Shown here: in pieces, positions 8,610 to 18,144 of the stretch
How the letters are laid out: each line of letters opens with the position of its first letter
Position numbering within the stretch: position 1 is the first letter of the stretch
DNA from: Parvimonas micra
GTDB taxonomy: Bacteria > Bacillota > Clostridia > Tissierellales > Peptoniphilaceae
DNA length: 64,000 bases
Direction of reading: 5' to 3'
Assembly: GCF_037482165.1 (NCBI RefSeq)
Contig: NZ_CP148048.1
Location: 620,001 to 684,000, forward strand
Notes under the pieces: model-generated
Told to the model about the DNA's origin: nothing
The model's database searches: none
The model's input: only the letters and a program-made list of their open reading frames with translations
Translations under genes and position numbers: made by a program

Positions 8610-10724
8610 ATGGTTAGAGAATTTATATATGACTTAAGTGGAAGAGAACTTAAAGTAACAATAGGAAAGGTTGCAGAACAAGCAAACGGATCTTGTCTTG
8701 TACAATGTGGAGAAACTGTTGTATTAGTAAATGCTTGTGCTTCTAAAGAACCTAGAGAAGGAGTTGACTTTTTTCCATTAAGCTGTGATTTTGAAGAAAA
8801 ACTTTATTCAGTAGGAAAAATTCCTGGTGGATTTATTAAAAGAGAAGGACGTCCAAGTGAAAAATCAATATTGACATCTAGACTTATAGACAGACCGTTA
8901 CGTCCACTTTTTCCAGAAGGATATAGAAATGATGTTCAAGTTATTGCAACAGCATTATCAGTTGAACAAGATAATCAACCTGATATACTTGCAATGATAG
9001 GTTCTTCTATTGCACTTACAATTTCAGATATTCCTTTTAACGGACCTACAGGCTCTGTTAATGTTGGATATGTTGATGGGGAATATATTATAAACCCGAC
9101 AATTGCACAAAGAGAAAAATCAAGACTTAATATTACAGTATCAGGAACAAAAGATGCTATTATGATGGTTGAAGCCGGAGCTGATATTTTAAGTGAAGAA
9201 GAAGTTTTAAATGCAATTCTTTTCGCACATGAAGAAATTAAATCAATTTGTAATTTTATCGAAACAATTAGAGAAGAAATAGGTAAAGAAAAATCTGAAG
9301 TTATTATAAAACAAAGAGATGAAGATTTATTCAATGCAATTATTGAATTTGGTAAAGAGCAAATTATTTCTGCTCTTAGAACTCCAAATAAAATGGAAAG
9401 AGAAGAAAATTTAGACAATATTACAAAAGAAATTTTCGAAAAGTTTTTACCTGATTATGAAGATAAAAAGGGAGAAATTAATTCTGCTATAGAATCAGTA
9501 ATCGTTGATGAAGTTAGAAGATTAATAATAGAAGAAGGAATTAGACCGGATGATAGAGAACTTGATGAAGTTAGAAAAATTTCTTGTGAAAGAGGACTTT
9601 TACCAAGAACTCATGGTTCAGGGTTATTTACTAGAGGACAAACTCAAGTTTTAACTTTAACAACTTTGGGAGCTCCTGGAGAAGTTCAAGTTTTAGATGG
9701 AGTTATTGATGAAGATGATAAGAGATATATGCATCAATACAATTTCCCTCCATTTAGTGTTGGAGATGTTAGACCTTTAAGAAGTCCGGGAAGACGTGAA
9801 ATTGGTCATGGTGCTTTAGCTGAAAGAGCTTTAGTTCCTGTTTTACCAAGTGAGGAAGAGTTTCCATATACAATGAGATTAGTTTCAGAAGTTTTATCTT
9901 CAAATGGATCAAGTTCACAAGCAAGTATTTGTGGCTCAACACTTTCATTATTGGATGCAGGTGTTCCTATTAAAGATTCTGTTGCAGGTATCGCAATGGG
10001 ACTAATAAAAGATGAAAAAACTAATAAAATTGCCATTTTAACCGATATTCAAGGTTTAGAAGATCATTTTGGAGATATGGACTTTAAAGTTGCTGGTACT
10101 AAAAATGGAATCACAGCTTTACAAATGGATATTAAAATTGATGGTATTAGTAGAGAAATTTTGGCAACCGCACTAGAAAAAGCAAAAAGAGCAAGACTTC
10201 ACATTTTATCAATTATGAATGACTGTATAGCAACTCCAAGTGAAGAAATGTCAAAATATGCTCCAAAGATATTTACTATGCAAATTTTACCAGAAAAAAT
10301 TAGAGAAGTAATTGGACCGGGTGGAAAAGTTATCAATAAGATTATTGATGAAACAGGAGTTAAGATTGATACTTTTGATGACGGACGCATTGCAATTACA
10401 GCTGATTCAAGAGAAAATGGTGAAAGAGCAAAAGAAATGATTAATGAAATTGTTAAAGAAATTGAGGTTGGAGAAATTTACAGTGGTGTAATTACGACAA
10501 TCACAAATTTTGGAGCATTCGTTGAACTTATTAAAGGTAAGGAAGGCTTACTTCATATCTCAAATATGACTCACGAAAGATTAAATAAAGTTGAAGATTT
10601 ATTTAAAGTTGGAGATGTAGTTGAAGTTAAAGTAATAGAAATTGACAATCAAGGAAAGATTAAATTGTCAAGAAAAGCCTTACTTGAAAAGCCTAAAAAA
10701 GATAAAGAAAAAGAAGAAAAATAA
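8610..10724 (+). CDS. pnp: Polyribonucleotide nucleotidyltransferase (PNPase)
   Basis: 704-residue phosphorolytic 3'-5' exoribonuclease of mRNA decay. Two RNase PH-like domains are seen (first with [20 protein letters not shown], second with [16 protein letters not shown] and [10 protein letters not shown]), linked by a helical domain. A KH domain ([15 protein letters not shown], about residues 565-580) and an S1 domain ([16 protein letters not shown], about 625-690) follow, with a short charged tail. Normal length and intact throughout. AGGAGG site; downstream of rpsO as in most bacteria. Confidence 0.98.
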   Translation: MVREFIYDLSGRELKVTIGKVAEQANGSCLVQCGETVVLVNACASKEPREGVDFFPLSCDFEEKLYSVGKIPGGFIKREGRPSEKSILTSRLIDRPLRPLFPEGYRNDVQVIATALSVEQDNQPDILAMIGSSIALTISDIPFNGPTGSVNVGYVDGEYIINPTIAQREKSRLNITVSGTKDAIMMVEAGADILSEEEVLNAILFAHEEIKSICNFIETIREEIGKEKSEVIIKQRDEDLFNAIIEFGKEQIISALRTPNKMEREENLDNITKEIFEKFLPDYEDKKGEINSAIESVIVDEVRRLIIEEGIRPDDRELDEVRKISCERGLLPRTHGSGLFTRGQTQVLTLTTLGAPGEVQVLDGVIDEDDKRYMHQYNFPPFSVGDVRPLRSPGRREIGHGALAERALVPVLPSEEEFPYTMRLVSEVLSSNGSSSQASICGSTLSLLDAGVPIKDSVAGIAMGLIKDEKTNKIAILTDIQGLEDHFGDMDFKVAGTKNGITALQMDIKIDGISREILATALEKAKRARLHILSIMNDCIATPSEEMSKYAPKIFTMQILPEKIREVIGPGGKVINKIIDETGVKIDTFDDGRIAITADSRENGERAKEMINEIVKEIEVGEIYSGVITTITNFGAFVELIKGKEGLLHISNMTHERLNKVEDLFKVGDVVEVKVIEIDNQGKIKLSRKALLEKPKKDKEKEEK

Positions 10725-10732
10725 ATAACAGA

Positions 10733-10774
10733 AATAGGTCAATATTCTAATTAGATTAGGATTGACCTTTTTTA
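10733..10774 (+). terminator. Rho-independent terminator after pnp
   Basis: GGTCAAT (10737-10743) pairs with ATTGACC (10761-10767); a nested TCTAAT/ATTAGA stem extends the hairpin. Six T residues follow. Confidence 0.85.
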
Positions 10775-10803
10775 TTAAAATCTTATGATTGGAGGATTTG
10801 AAT

Positions 10804-11793
10804 ATGGGAAAAATAGTTTATAGTGCATTACAGCCTTCAGGTCAACTAACAATAGGAAATTATTTAGGTTCTATAAGAAATTTTAAGAGTTTACAAGATC
10901 AATATGAATGTTTTTTTAATGTTGCAGATTTACATTCTATAACTGTACCACAAGAGCCTAAATTACTTAGAGAAAGAACATTGGACTTAATGGCTATATT
11001 TTTAGCATCAGGATTAGAACCTGATAAATCTACTCTTTTTGTTCAGTCACATGTACCTCAACATGCTGAATTATCTTGGGTTTTAAGTTGTATGAGTTAT
11101 ATGGGACAGCTTAATAGAATGACTCAATTTAAAGAAAAATCACAAAAATCTGAAGAAAATCTAAATGCAGGTTTATTTACTTATCCCGTTTTAATGGCTG
11201 CAGATATTTTACTATATCAAACAGATTTAGTTCCTGTTGGTGTTGATCAAAAACAACATTTAGAGCTTGCAAGAGACTTAGCTGAAAGATTTAACAATAA
11301 ATATTCAGATACTTTTGTAGTTCCTGAAGGAATAATTGGAAAAGAAACTGGTAAAATTATGAGTCTTAAAAATCCTGAAAAGAAGATGAGCAAATCTGAT
11401 GAAGATGTTAATTCATTTATACTACTTCTTGATGATGAAGAAACTATCAAGAGAAAAATTAAAAAATCTGTAACTGATAGCCTTGGAAATTTCGATTATA
11501 ATGATGAACAAAAAGGACTAAAAAACTTAATAAATATGTATATTGCTTTTAGTGGAAAAACAAGTGATGAAATTGTGGCAAAATATAAAACTGAAAATTA
11601 TTCGGTGTTTAAAGAAGATTTAGGACAATTAATTGCAGACAGTTTAAAACCGCTAAGAGATAACTACAAAGAATTTATTTCAGATAAGGCATATCTTGAA
11701 AAAGTTATGAAAGAAGGAGCAGATAAAGCATCCTATTATGCAACTAAAACACTTAGAAAAGTTTATAAAAAAGTTGGTTTTTTACCAAGATAA
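10804..11793 (+). CDS. trpS: Tryptophanyl-tRNA synthetase
   Basis: 329-residue class I synthetase. The ATP-binding HIGH-like motif is TIGNYLGS in SALQPSGQLTIGNYLGS, the KMSKS loop is KKMSKSD, and the tryptophan pocket segment PVGVDQKQHLELARDLA is present. I chose the ATG at 10804 because GGAGG at 10791-10795 is correctly spaced; an in-frame TTG at 10789 overlaps that site. Stands alone between two promoters and terminators. Confidence 0.97.
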   Translation: MGKIVYSALQPSGQLTIGNYLGSIRNFKSLQDQYECFFNVADLHSITVPQEPKLLRERTLDLMAIFLASGLEPDKSTLFVQSHVPQHAELSWVLSCMSYMGQLNRMTQFKEKSQKSEENLNAGLFTYPVLMAADILLYQTDLVPVGVDQKQHLELARDLAERFNNKYSDTFVVPEGIIGKETGKIMSLKNPEKKMSKSDEDVNSFILLLDDEETIKRKIKKSVTDSLGNFDYNDEQKGLKNLINMYIAFSGKTSDEIVAKYKTENYSVFKEDLGQLIADSLKPLRDNYKEFISDKAYLEKVMKEGADKASYYATKTLRKVYKKVGFLPR

Positions 11794-11962
11794 GACAAAA
11801 AATAGATTTAATGAGATAATTTCAAAAACAATAATAGTAAAGTATATTACTTTAAGGAATGAAATTATAATTAATAGGAGAAATTCCATTTTAATTATTA
11901 TTAATTATTTTTATAATATACTAGTTAATATTAATATAATTTTGTGAAAATTAATAAAAAAC

Positions 11963-11991
11963 TTGACAATATATAATAATGCTTTTATATT
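11963..11991 (+). promoter_or_regulatory. Consensus promoter of a small-ORF transcript
   Basis: Perfect TTGACA (11963-11968), 17-bp spacer, TATATT (11986-11991). This is one of the best promoters in the window, and it drives only two tiny ORFs and possibly the UDG-like gene. The preceding 11794-11962 is AT-rich with no gene that I can support. Confidence 0.75.
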
Positions 11992-12013
11992 TGGTAAAAT
12001 AGGAGGATTAAAG

Positions 12014-12100
12014 ATGGCAAAATTTAGCAAAAATGATTTTTTATTATTTAAAGGAAAAAAACCAACTTTTAAAAGAGTAAAATATGGTGCAGATATTTAA
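12014..12100 (+). CDS. Unrecognised 28-residue basic peptide
   Basis: Reads MAKFSKNDFLLFKGKK then PTFKRVKYGADI. It has an excellent AGGAGG site (12001-12006) 7 nt before the ATG and a consensus promoter 23 bp upstream of the ATG, so translation is credible despite the size. Lys/Arg/Phe-rich with no signal peptide. Its end overlaps the next small ORF by 17 nt in another frame. It may be a leader peptide, a small protein, or the front part of a frameshifted gene whose back part is the 58-residue ORF. Confidence 0.45.
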   Translation: MAKFSKNDFLLFKGKKPTFKRVKYGADI

Positions 12101-12260
12101 AGTACAAATAGTTGATTATAATCCTGATTTTAAGATTTCGATTGAAGATAGGAATAGTTTTTCAAGTAAAGTTATTAAAGTAGAAATTGTAGAAAGATTT
12201 GGAGATGTAAAACTAAAGGTAGTAGATCATTTTCCGGATTTTAAAGTTTTTATTGATTAA
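12084..12260 (+). CDS. Unrecognised 58-residue beta-repeat small protein
   Basis: Starts MVQIFKVQIVDYNPDFK and ends VVDHFPDFKVFID; the two (I/V)VD-x2-PDFK segments form an internal repeat, with alternating hydrophobic residues suggesting short beta strands. This vaguely recalls the small repeat proteins of the DUF6150 type, but I cannot assign it. The ATG lies inside the preceding 28-residue ORF in a different frame with no ribosome site of its own, so expression needs translational coupling or a frameshift (GADI joined to IFKVQI would be seamless). Confidence 0.4.
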   Translation: MVQIFKVQIVDYNPDFKISIEDRNSFSSKVIKVEIVERFGDVKLKVVDHFPDFKVFID

Positions 12261-12289
12261 ATTTTGAAATACAAAATTATGGTGGAAAT

Positions 12290-12985
12290 ATGAATGAAAT
12301 TACTATATATTCAAAATCGATAGACAATTTATTTAAAAAATGGGAAGAAAAACACTTTTCTAATGGATATAAATATTTTATAAGGGACGGAATAGTTAAT
12401 CCTGATATATGGTATAATATGGATTGTCCTAAAATATGTTATTTTTTAAAAGAGGCATATACTTACGAAGGAAAGTATGACTTACCAGATTTAGTTAAAG
12501 AACTTAAAAATAAAGAACCTTGGTCTATGTGGAAAAAAGTTTCTATCTGGACACAAGCCATACATAATGCTTTTTTAGGTGATATTTCGTATTTGGATGA
12601 AAATAATTATAGAGAAAACATTGATAAGATTGCTGTATGTAATATAAAAAAAAGTAACGGTAACTCTCATTCAGAAGAAAAAAATCTTGAAAAATTTCTA
12701 AATGAAGATTTAGATGAGTTAAAGGAAGAAATTCTTTTAATTAATCCTGATATTATATTATGTGGATATACATTCAGATATCTAATGGAAGTTTTAAAAG
12801 ATGAAGATATAATTTATGATTATAAAAATTCTCCATTATTTGCAATCTGGAAAGATAAGTTAATAATTGATTATTACCACCCAGCGTGTTTTTATCCTAA
12901 CAGAGTAAATTATTATGCACTTTCAAAAATAGTTCAAGTCGCTATGAAAAATCATAATATATTAACAAAATATAAGAAATATTAA
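12290..12985 (+). CDS. Uracil-DNA glycosylase-like protein of unknown function
   Basis: 231-residue cytoplasmic protein. The segment order resembles uncharacterised members of the UDG superfamily: an N-terminal RDGIVNPDIWYN, a KICYFLKEAYT strand-loop, IAVCNIKKSNGNSHS, then INPDIILCGYTF and a late YYHPACFYP with the His of the UDG C-terminal motif. I cannot confirm glycosylase activity. Starts at ATG with GGTGG 5 nt upstream. It may be read from the strong promoter at 11963, since no terminator lies between. Confidence 0.6.
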   Translation: MNEITIYSKSIDNLFKKWEEKHFSNGYKYFIRDGIVNPDIWYNMDCPKICYFLKEAYTYEGKYDLPDLVKELKNKEPWSMWKKVSIWTQAIHNAFLGDISYLDENNYRENIDKIAVCNIKKSNGNSHSEEKNLEKFLNEDLDELKEEILLINPDIILCGYTFRYLMEVLKDEDIIYDYKNSPLFAIWKDKLIIDYYHPACFYPNRVNYYALSKIVQVAMKNHNILTKYKKY

Positions 12986-12992
12986 AAATAAT

Positions 12993-13029
12993 AAAAAAGA
13001 CAGAAAATTTTATATTTTCTGTCTTTTTC
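12993..13029. terminator. Bidirectional terminator between convergent genes
   Basis: AAAAGACAGAAAAT (12995-13008) pairs perfectly with ATTTTCTGTCTTTT (13014-13027). It has A-runs on one side and T-runs on the other, so it serves both the UDG-like gene (+) and murC (-). Confidence 0.9.
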
Positions 13030-13035
13030 TTTTAA

Positions 13036-14436
13036 TTATTTATAATCTTCTACAATCATTTTTGCAAGTTCATGTGGATTTCCACATCCTGTTGTAATTA
13101 TAGTATCTTTATCTTTAAATGTTTCGAATATATAATCTCTTGCTTCTTCAAATGTTTTTAGGTATATAGCATTTACTCCATTTTTATTTAGTTTTTCAAC
13201 TAAATCTATTGAATGAATAGTAGGATCGAATTTTTCTCTTGCAGCATAAATCTCAGTAACAATAACTTCATCACAATCATCAAAACATTTTGCAAAGTCA
13301 TTTAATAAAGCTTTTGTTCTTGAATAAGTATGTGGTTGGAAAATACACACAAGTCTGCCTTCTTTATGTTCAGCAATTGAACTTAGACAACTTTTAATTT
13401 CTCTTGGATGATGTCCATAATCAGTTAGAATAGTAGCTTTTTTACCATTACCTATTACTCCATAAACTTCCATTCTTCTGTGTAAATTTTTATATTTTGA
13501 AATAGCATTCTTAATATATTCAACATCTATTCCTGTTTCATAAGTTGCTATAATCGCAGCAGCTGCATTGTAAATATTATGTCTGCCTATTATATTTAAA
13601 CAAAAATGATGTTTTCCGAATTTTTCATTTTCAATATCAAAACAAGGATGTCCGACTTTATCAAAACTTATATTTGTAATGTTATAAGTAGCATTTTCAT
13701 TATTTATACCAAATGTAATAGTTTCTCCTTTGATATGTTCTAATAGTGGAAGACAGTTTGGATCATCAATATTAATGATAGCTTTTGAATTTTCATCCAA
13801 ATTTTTCATATATCCTATAAAAGTATCTACAATATGATCCAAGTTTTTATAGAAATCTAAATGATCTTCATCTATATTTAAAATAATAGCCATACTAGGA
13901 TAATAATGAAGAATATTTGCCTTAAATTCACAGGCTTCTGTTACAAGATAATCTTCGTTTCCACATAGAACATTTCCGTCAATTTCATCTAAATTTCCAC
14001 CAATTAAAATTGATGGGTCAAATGGGGAATTAATTAAAATTTTTGAAATCATACTCGTAGTTGTACTCTTTCCGTGTGAACCCGAAATTGCAATAGAATG
14101 AGTATAATTTCTCATCAATGCACCTAAAAACTGTCCTCTTGTTACACAAGGAACTCCAATAGATTTTGCTTTTATTAATTCTTCATTATCCGGTAAAATT
14201 GCATCTGTATATACAATTAAATCAGGATTTTCAATATTTTCCTTTTTTTGACCTATAAATATTTTTGCGCCATTTTGTTCTAATATTTGAATTTCTTTAG
14301 AAGTATTTCTGTCACTTCCAGAAATATTATATCCCTTTTTTAAAAGTAGTTTAGCAATTCCACTCATACTAATTCCACCAATACCGATGAAATGTATATT
14401 TTTGTATTTTTTATCATTAAAATCAAACTTAAACAT
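13036..14436 (-). CDS. murC: UDP-N-acetylmuramate--L-alanine ligase
   Basis: 466-residue ATP-dependent ligase that adds L-Ala to UDP-MurNAc in cytoplasmic peptidoglycan precursor synthesis. The N-terminal Rossmann motif is HFIGIGGISMSG, the Mur-ligase P-loop is GSHGKSTTT, and later motifs NIDEDHLDFY, GRHNIYNAAAA and TDYGHHPREI are intact. I chose the ATG giving MFKFDF because GGAG lies 5-6 nt upstream; a more distal ATG five codons earlier has no such site. Single gene on the minus strand. Confidence 0.96.
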   Translation of the reverse strand: MFKFDFNDKKYKNIHFIGIGGISMSGIAKLLLKKGYNISGSDRNTSKEIQILEQNGAKIFIGQKKENIENPDLIVYTDAILPDNEELIKAKSIGVPCVTRGQFLGALMRNYTHSIAISGSHGKSTTTSMISKILINSPFDPSILIGGNLDEIDGNVLCGNEDYLVTEACEFKANILHYYPSMAIILNIDEDHLDFYKNLDHIVDTFIGYMKNLDENSKAIINIDDPNCLPLLEHIKGETITFGINNENATYNITNISFDKVGHPCFDIENEKFGKHHFCLNIIGRHNIYNAAAAIIATYETGIDVEYIKNAISKYKNLHRRMEVYGVIGNGKKATILTDYGHHPREIKSCLSSIAEHKEGRLVCIFQPHTYSRTKALLNDFAKCFDDCDEVIVTEIYAAREKFDPTIHSIDLVEKLNKNGVNAIYLKTFEEARDYIFETFKDKDTIITTGCGNPHELAKMIVEDYK

Positions 14437-14518
14437 AATAACTCCATTCAAAATAATATAATCATTGTAATTATATCATAAAATTAATATATATGCCAAA
14501 TTTTTATCGTAGAGACTA

Positions 14519-14547
14519 AAAAAGAGAAGAAAAACTTCTCTTTTTAA
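14519..14547. terminator. Terminator of the secreted-protein gene
   Basis: AAAAAGAGAAG (14519-14529) pairs with CTTCTCTTTTT (14535-14545) around a five-base loop. T-rich on both strands, so it terminates the minus-strand gene at 14561 before it reaches murC. Confidence 0.85.
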
Positions 14548-14560
14548 AAAATAAATATAT

Positions 14561-15052
14561 TTATTTACATGTTATAACTAATATTTCACCATAAATAGCT
14601 ACATAAGTATTTTCATCTTTACATACTATTTCTTTTAGTGTTAAGTTATTTCCATACCAACAATTTGTATCATTATCATATTCGTCATAATACTTATTAT
14701 ATGGGAAATTAGATGAATTTCCATAAACCTTTATAGTTTTAAATTTTACTATTATTCCTGTATTGAACTTGTTAATATCAAATGAATTAGTAGATGTCAT
14801 ATCTTCAGTAGCATCCAAATCACAAATCCTAGAAATTTCATCTTTATCTACAATCGTAAAAAAACCTTTTTTAAATTCAATTTCTAATTTTCCATTTTCT
14901 AGTTCTCTAACTCTATATTCTTCTTTAATTCCATATTCTTTTCCGGATTTAGTGTTTTTGTGAGTTGGTTCAAAATGTTCATTTGCCATTACTTTATTGT
15001 ATCCTAATCCCATTGATAAAATCAATGTACAAAGTATCAAAAATTTTTTCAT
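14561..15052 (-). CDS. Secreted protein of unknown function
   Basis: 163 residues with a clear Sec signal peptide: MKKFLILCTLILSMGLGYNK followed by a VMANE-type cleavage site, then a hydrophilic mature domain with many Asp, Tyr and Asn residues and two Cys near the end. No lipobox, anchor or recognised domain. I chose the ATG at 15052 because GGAGG is 5 nt upstream; a more distal in-frame ATG overlaps it. Monocistronic, divergent from polA, with the tandem hairpin array lying between. Confidence 0.75.
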   Translation of the reverse strand: MKKFLILCTLILSMGLGYNKVMANEHFEPTHKNTKSGKEYGIKEEYRVRELENGKLEIEFKKGFFTIVDKDEISRICDLDATEDMTSTNSFDINKFNTGIIVKFKTIKVYGNSSNFPYNKYYDEYDNDTNCWYGNNLTLKEIVCKDENTYVAIYGEILVITCK

Positions 15053-15160
15053 ATTAACCTCCATAAAACAATCAAATCATTAAATTAACTTCTTTACAAT
15101 ACTACAATATCATAAAAAAACAAAGCTGTCAATATATTAATAAAATTTTTAAAATACTCA

Positions 15161-15437
15161 ACTTTATGCTATAATTAGTATAGTTTTACGCCGAGTGGTA
15201 AAACTATAATAATTTCAGCATAATAACAAAAATTTAGTTATAATATAGGAACTATGTTATAATTAATATAGTTTTACACCATATGGTAAAACTATAATAA
15301 TTTCAACATAATAACCAAAATTTAGCTATAATACAGGAATTATGTTATAATTAATATGGTTCGCCAAGTGGTAAAACTTATAATAATTTCAGCATAATAA
15401 CAAAAATTGATTTATCTTATGGGAATTATGCTATAAT
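15161..15437 (+). repeat. Tandem 88-bp repeats, each with an extended -10 box and a palindrome
   Basis: Three full units plus a fourth start, with periods of 88, 88 and 86 bp (ATG of the TATG box at 15166, 15254, 15342 and 15428). Every unit begins with TGnTATAAT, an extended -10 element. The first two units continue with the perfect arms TATAGTTTTAC and GTAAAACTATA around an 8-base loop. An outer stem pairs ATGCT with AGCAT in unit 1 and ATGTT with AACAT in unit 2, a compensatory change. Unit 3 has a G-U pair there and decayed inner arms. The fourth -10 box lies just before polA. The rest of 15053-15516 holds no gene. Confidence 0.85.
15429..15437 (+). promoter_or_regulatory. Extended -10 promoter for polA
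   Basis: TGCTATAAT, the last of four such boxes in the array, with no good -35 (TTGATT at 19 bp). It lies about 80 bp upstream of the polA start, in the right orientation. Confidence 0.55.
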
Positions 15438-15516
15438 AGATTCAACACGATAACATTAATAGAAAAAAAGAACAAGTTTAATAATTTTTATGATAGAATA
15501 TATTTTGGAGAATAAA

Positions 15517-18144
15517 ATGAAAAAAATACTTTTAATTGATGGGTCAAGTCTTATTTTTAGGGCTTTTTATGCAATAAGAAATTTAACAACTAAAGATGGT
15601 GTTTTTGTTAATGGAGTTTATGGCTTTTTAAATATGTATTATAAGGCTTTAGAATTAATAAAGCCTACTCATGTTTTTGTTGCATTTGATAAAGGGTCAA
15701 AAACTTTTAGACATAATGAATTTGCAGATTACAAAGGAACTCGTGATAAAGCACCTAATGAAATAACTTACCAATTTGGAATTTTAAAAGATTTGCTTTC
15801 TTCTATGAATGTAAATTATTTAGAACTTGATGAATATGAAGCTGACGACATCTTAGGAACTATAGCAAAACTTGCTCAAAAAGAAGGTTTTGAAGTAGAT
15901 ATTTTTACAGGAGATAGAGATTATTTACAATTGGTTGATGAGAATATTTTAGTTTATTTAACTAAAAAAGGTATAAGTGAAATTAAACTTATGAATAATG
16001 AATCAATTTTTGAAGAATATGGACTTTCTCCTAAACAATTAATTGATGTTAAAGCTCTTCAAGGGGATAGTTCAGATAATATACCTGGAGTTAAAGGAGT
16101 TGGAGAAAAAACTGCTTTAAAGTTAATCCAAGAATATGGTAATCTTGAAAATTTATATGAAAATTTAGATAATCTTAAAGGGAAATTAAAAGAAAATCTT
16201 GAGAATGAAAAGGATAAGGCCTATTTGAGTCGACATCTCGGAGAGATTTTTTTGAATGTTCCTATTGCAAGAAATATTGAAGATTTTGAAATTAAAGATG
16301 TTTCTAATGAATATCTTGAAAAATTAGAAAATTTAGAGTTTAAGAGTATTATAAGCAAGCATTTTAAAGATATAAAGAAAGAAAATGACGTAAAAATAAG
16401 TCAAAAAATTGATTTTGAGGTTATTAATTTTTCAGAAATTTTTGAAAAAATAAAAAATGATGATGCAATATCAATAAAATTTTTCTCTGATAAAGGATAT
16501 ATTTATAGGGAAAAGTTTTATACTGGAATTTATTCAAACTATAACAAGAAAGCTTATATTTGTAAAGATTTTGAACTATCTGATTTTGAAAAGTTTTGTA
16601 ATTTGGATGTAAATATAATTGGTTACGATATAAAGGAAGAATTGTATTTTGCATTAAAAAATAATTTAGAATTTAAAAATTATGAAGATGTTATGATTTT
16701 AGAATATTTATTTGATTCTAATAAAGGAAATTATGACATTGGAAAAGTAAGCAACGAATTATTGCATTTAGAAATTCTAGACCTAAAAGAGATTTCAGGA
16801 AAAGGAAAGAATAAAAAGACTTTTTTTGAATTTGAAGAGGATATTATTTTTAAATATATTTCTCAAAATGTATTTGCTATTTATAAATTATACAATATTT
16901 TTATTGAAAAATGCAAAGAAAATAATTTGATTTTGTTGTACGAAAATGTTGAAAAACCTTTAGTAAAAGTATTAGCAGATATGGAAAGCACGGGTGTTTT
17001 AGTAGATAAAAGTATGATTAAGGAATTAAATGAGGAGTATTCTAAACTTGCAAATGAGTATGAACAAAAGGTATATGAATTAGCTGGTGAAGTCTTTAAT
17101 CTTAATTCTCCAAAACAACTTGGAGTAATTTTATTTGACAAAATGAAATTGCCTGTTGTAAAAAAGACAAAAACAGGATATTCAACAGATGTTGAAGTTT
17201 TAGAAAAGTTATCTAAAAAGCATGAGATTGCAGATTATATTTTAAAGTATAGGTCTTTGAATAAATTAATTTCAACTTATCTAGATGGTATATTGGAATA
17301 TATTATGGATGATGGCAGAGTTAGAACTTCTTTTAAACAAATGATTACTGCTACTGGAAGACTTAGTTCAGTAGATCCTAATTTACAAAATATTCCAATA
17401 AGAAGTGAAGAAGGGAAAAATATTAGAAAGGTATTTGTAGCAGATAAAAATAAAGTATTTATTGATGCGGATTACTCACAAATTGAGCTTCGAGTTTTAG
17501 CACATTTATCTAAAGATTCTGTTATGATTGATTCTTTTAAAAATGATTTAGATATACACTATAAAACCGCAAGTGAAGTTTTTGGTGTTCCTATTAATGA
17601 GGTTACAGATAATCAAAGGAGAAGTGCAAAGGCTGTAAATTTTGGAATAGTTTATGGAATAAGCGATTACGGTCTTTCAAAAGATTTAAATATTACAAGA
17701 AATGAAGCTAGACAGTATATTGATGGATATCTGAATACTTATCCTAGTATAAAGAAATATATGGAAGAAATAGTTAATAAAGCTAAGAAAGATGGCTATG
17801 TAACAACTATTTTGGACAGGAAGAGATATATTCCAGAAATTAATTCAAAAAATTTTAATATTAGAAGTTTTGGTGAGAGAATTGCTTTGAATACTCCTAT
17901 ACAAGGAAGTGCTGCAGATATTATAAAACTTGCTATGATTAAAGTTTATGAAAGATTAAATTCAGAAAATGTTAATGCAAAATTAATTTTACAAATTCAC
18001 GATGAGCTTATAATAGAGTGTGAAGAAAGTGAAAAAGAAATTGTTAAGAAGATATTAAAGGATTCTATGGAAAATGTATATAAATTAGATTTGCCATTGA
18101 AAGTTGATGTTTGTGAAGGGAGGAATTGGTATGAGTCAAAATAA
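15517..18144 (+). CDS. polA: DNA polymerase I
   Basis: 875-residue family A polymerase for Okazaki-fragment processing and repair. The N-terminal 5'-3' exonuclease (IDGSSLIFRAFYAI, EADDILGT, GDSSDNIPGVKGVGEKTA) is intact. The middle domain lacks the DxE proofreading motif, so it is probably exonuclease-dead as in many Firmicutes. The polymerase domain has motif A DADYSQIELRVLAH, motif B RRSAKAVNFGIVYG and motif C QIHDELIIE. I chose the ATG at 15517 because TTGGAG is 6 nt upstream; the in-frame ATG at 15490 has no site. Overlaps the next gene by 14 nt. Confidence 0.96.
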   Translation: MKKILLIDGSSLIFRAFYAIRNLTTKDGVFVNGVYGFLNMYYKALELIKPTHVFVAFDKGSKTFRHNEFADYKGTRDKAPNEITYQFGILKDLLSSMNVNYLELDEYEADDILGTIAKLAQKEGFEVDIFTGDRDYLQLVDENILVYLTKKGISEIKLMNNESIFEEYGLSPKQLIDVKALQGDSSDNIPGVKGVGEKTALKLIQEYGNLENLYENLDNLKGKLKENLENEKDKAYLSRHLGEIFLNVPIARNIEDFEIKDVSNEYLEKLENLEFKSIISKHFKDIKKENDVKISQKIDFEVINFSEIFEKIKNDDAISIKFFSDKGYIYREKFYTGIYSNYNKKAYICKDFELSDFEKFCNLDVNIIGYDIKEELYFALKNNLEFKNYEDVMILEYLFDSNKGNYDIGKVSNELLHLEILDLKEISGKGKNKKTFFEFEEDIIFKYISQNVFAIYKLYNIFIEKCKENNLILLYENVEKPLVKVLADMESTGVLVDKSMIKELNEEYSKLANEYEQKVYELAGEVFNLNSPKQLGVILFDKMKLPVVKKTKTGYSTDVEVLEKLSKKHEIADYILKYRSLNKLISTYLDGILEYIMDDGRVRTSFKQMITATGRLSSVDPNLQNIPIRSEEGKNIRKVFVADKNKVFIDADYSQIELRVLAHLSKDSVMIDSFKNDLDIHYKTASEVFGVPINEVTDNQRRSAKAVNFGIVYGISDYGLSKDLNITRNEARQYIDGYLNTYPSIKKYMEEIVNKAKKDGYVTTILDRKRYIPEINSKNFNIRSFGERIALNTPIQGSAADIIKLAMIKVYERLNSENVNAKLILQIHDELIIECEESEKEIVKKILKDSMENVYKLDLPLKVDVCEGRNWYESK

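Noticed and set aside
8975-9418. Minus-strand ORF inside pnp, and similar long antisense ORFs (for example 2410-2847, 27454-27789, 29701-29964, 42591-42983)
   Set aside because: They lie opposite well-conserved genes, have no ribosome sites and read as low-complexity Ser/Ile/Phe sequence, the expected shadow of AT-rich coding DNA.
11738-11947. 69-residue plus-strand ORF overlapping the trpS end
   Set aside because: Out of frame with trpS, no ribosome site, and mostly Ile/Asn from AT-rich spacer DNA.
15161-15437. CRISPR array
   Set aside because: The repeats are about 88 bp, contiguous and without unique spacers, and no cas gene is present.
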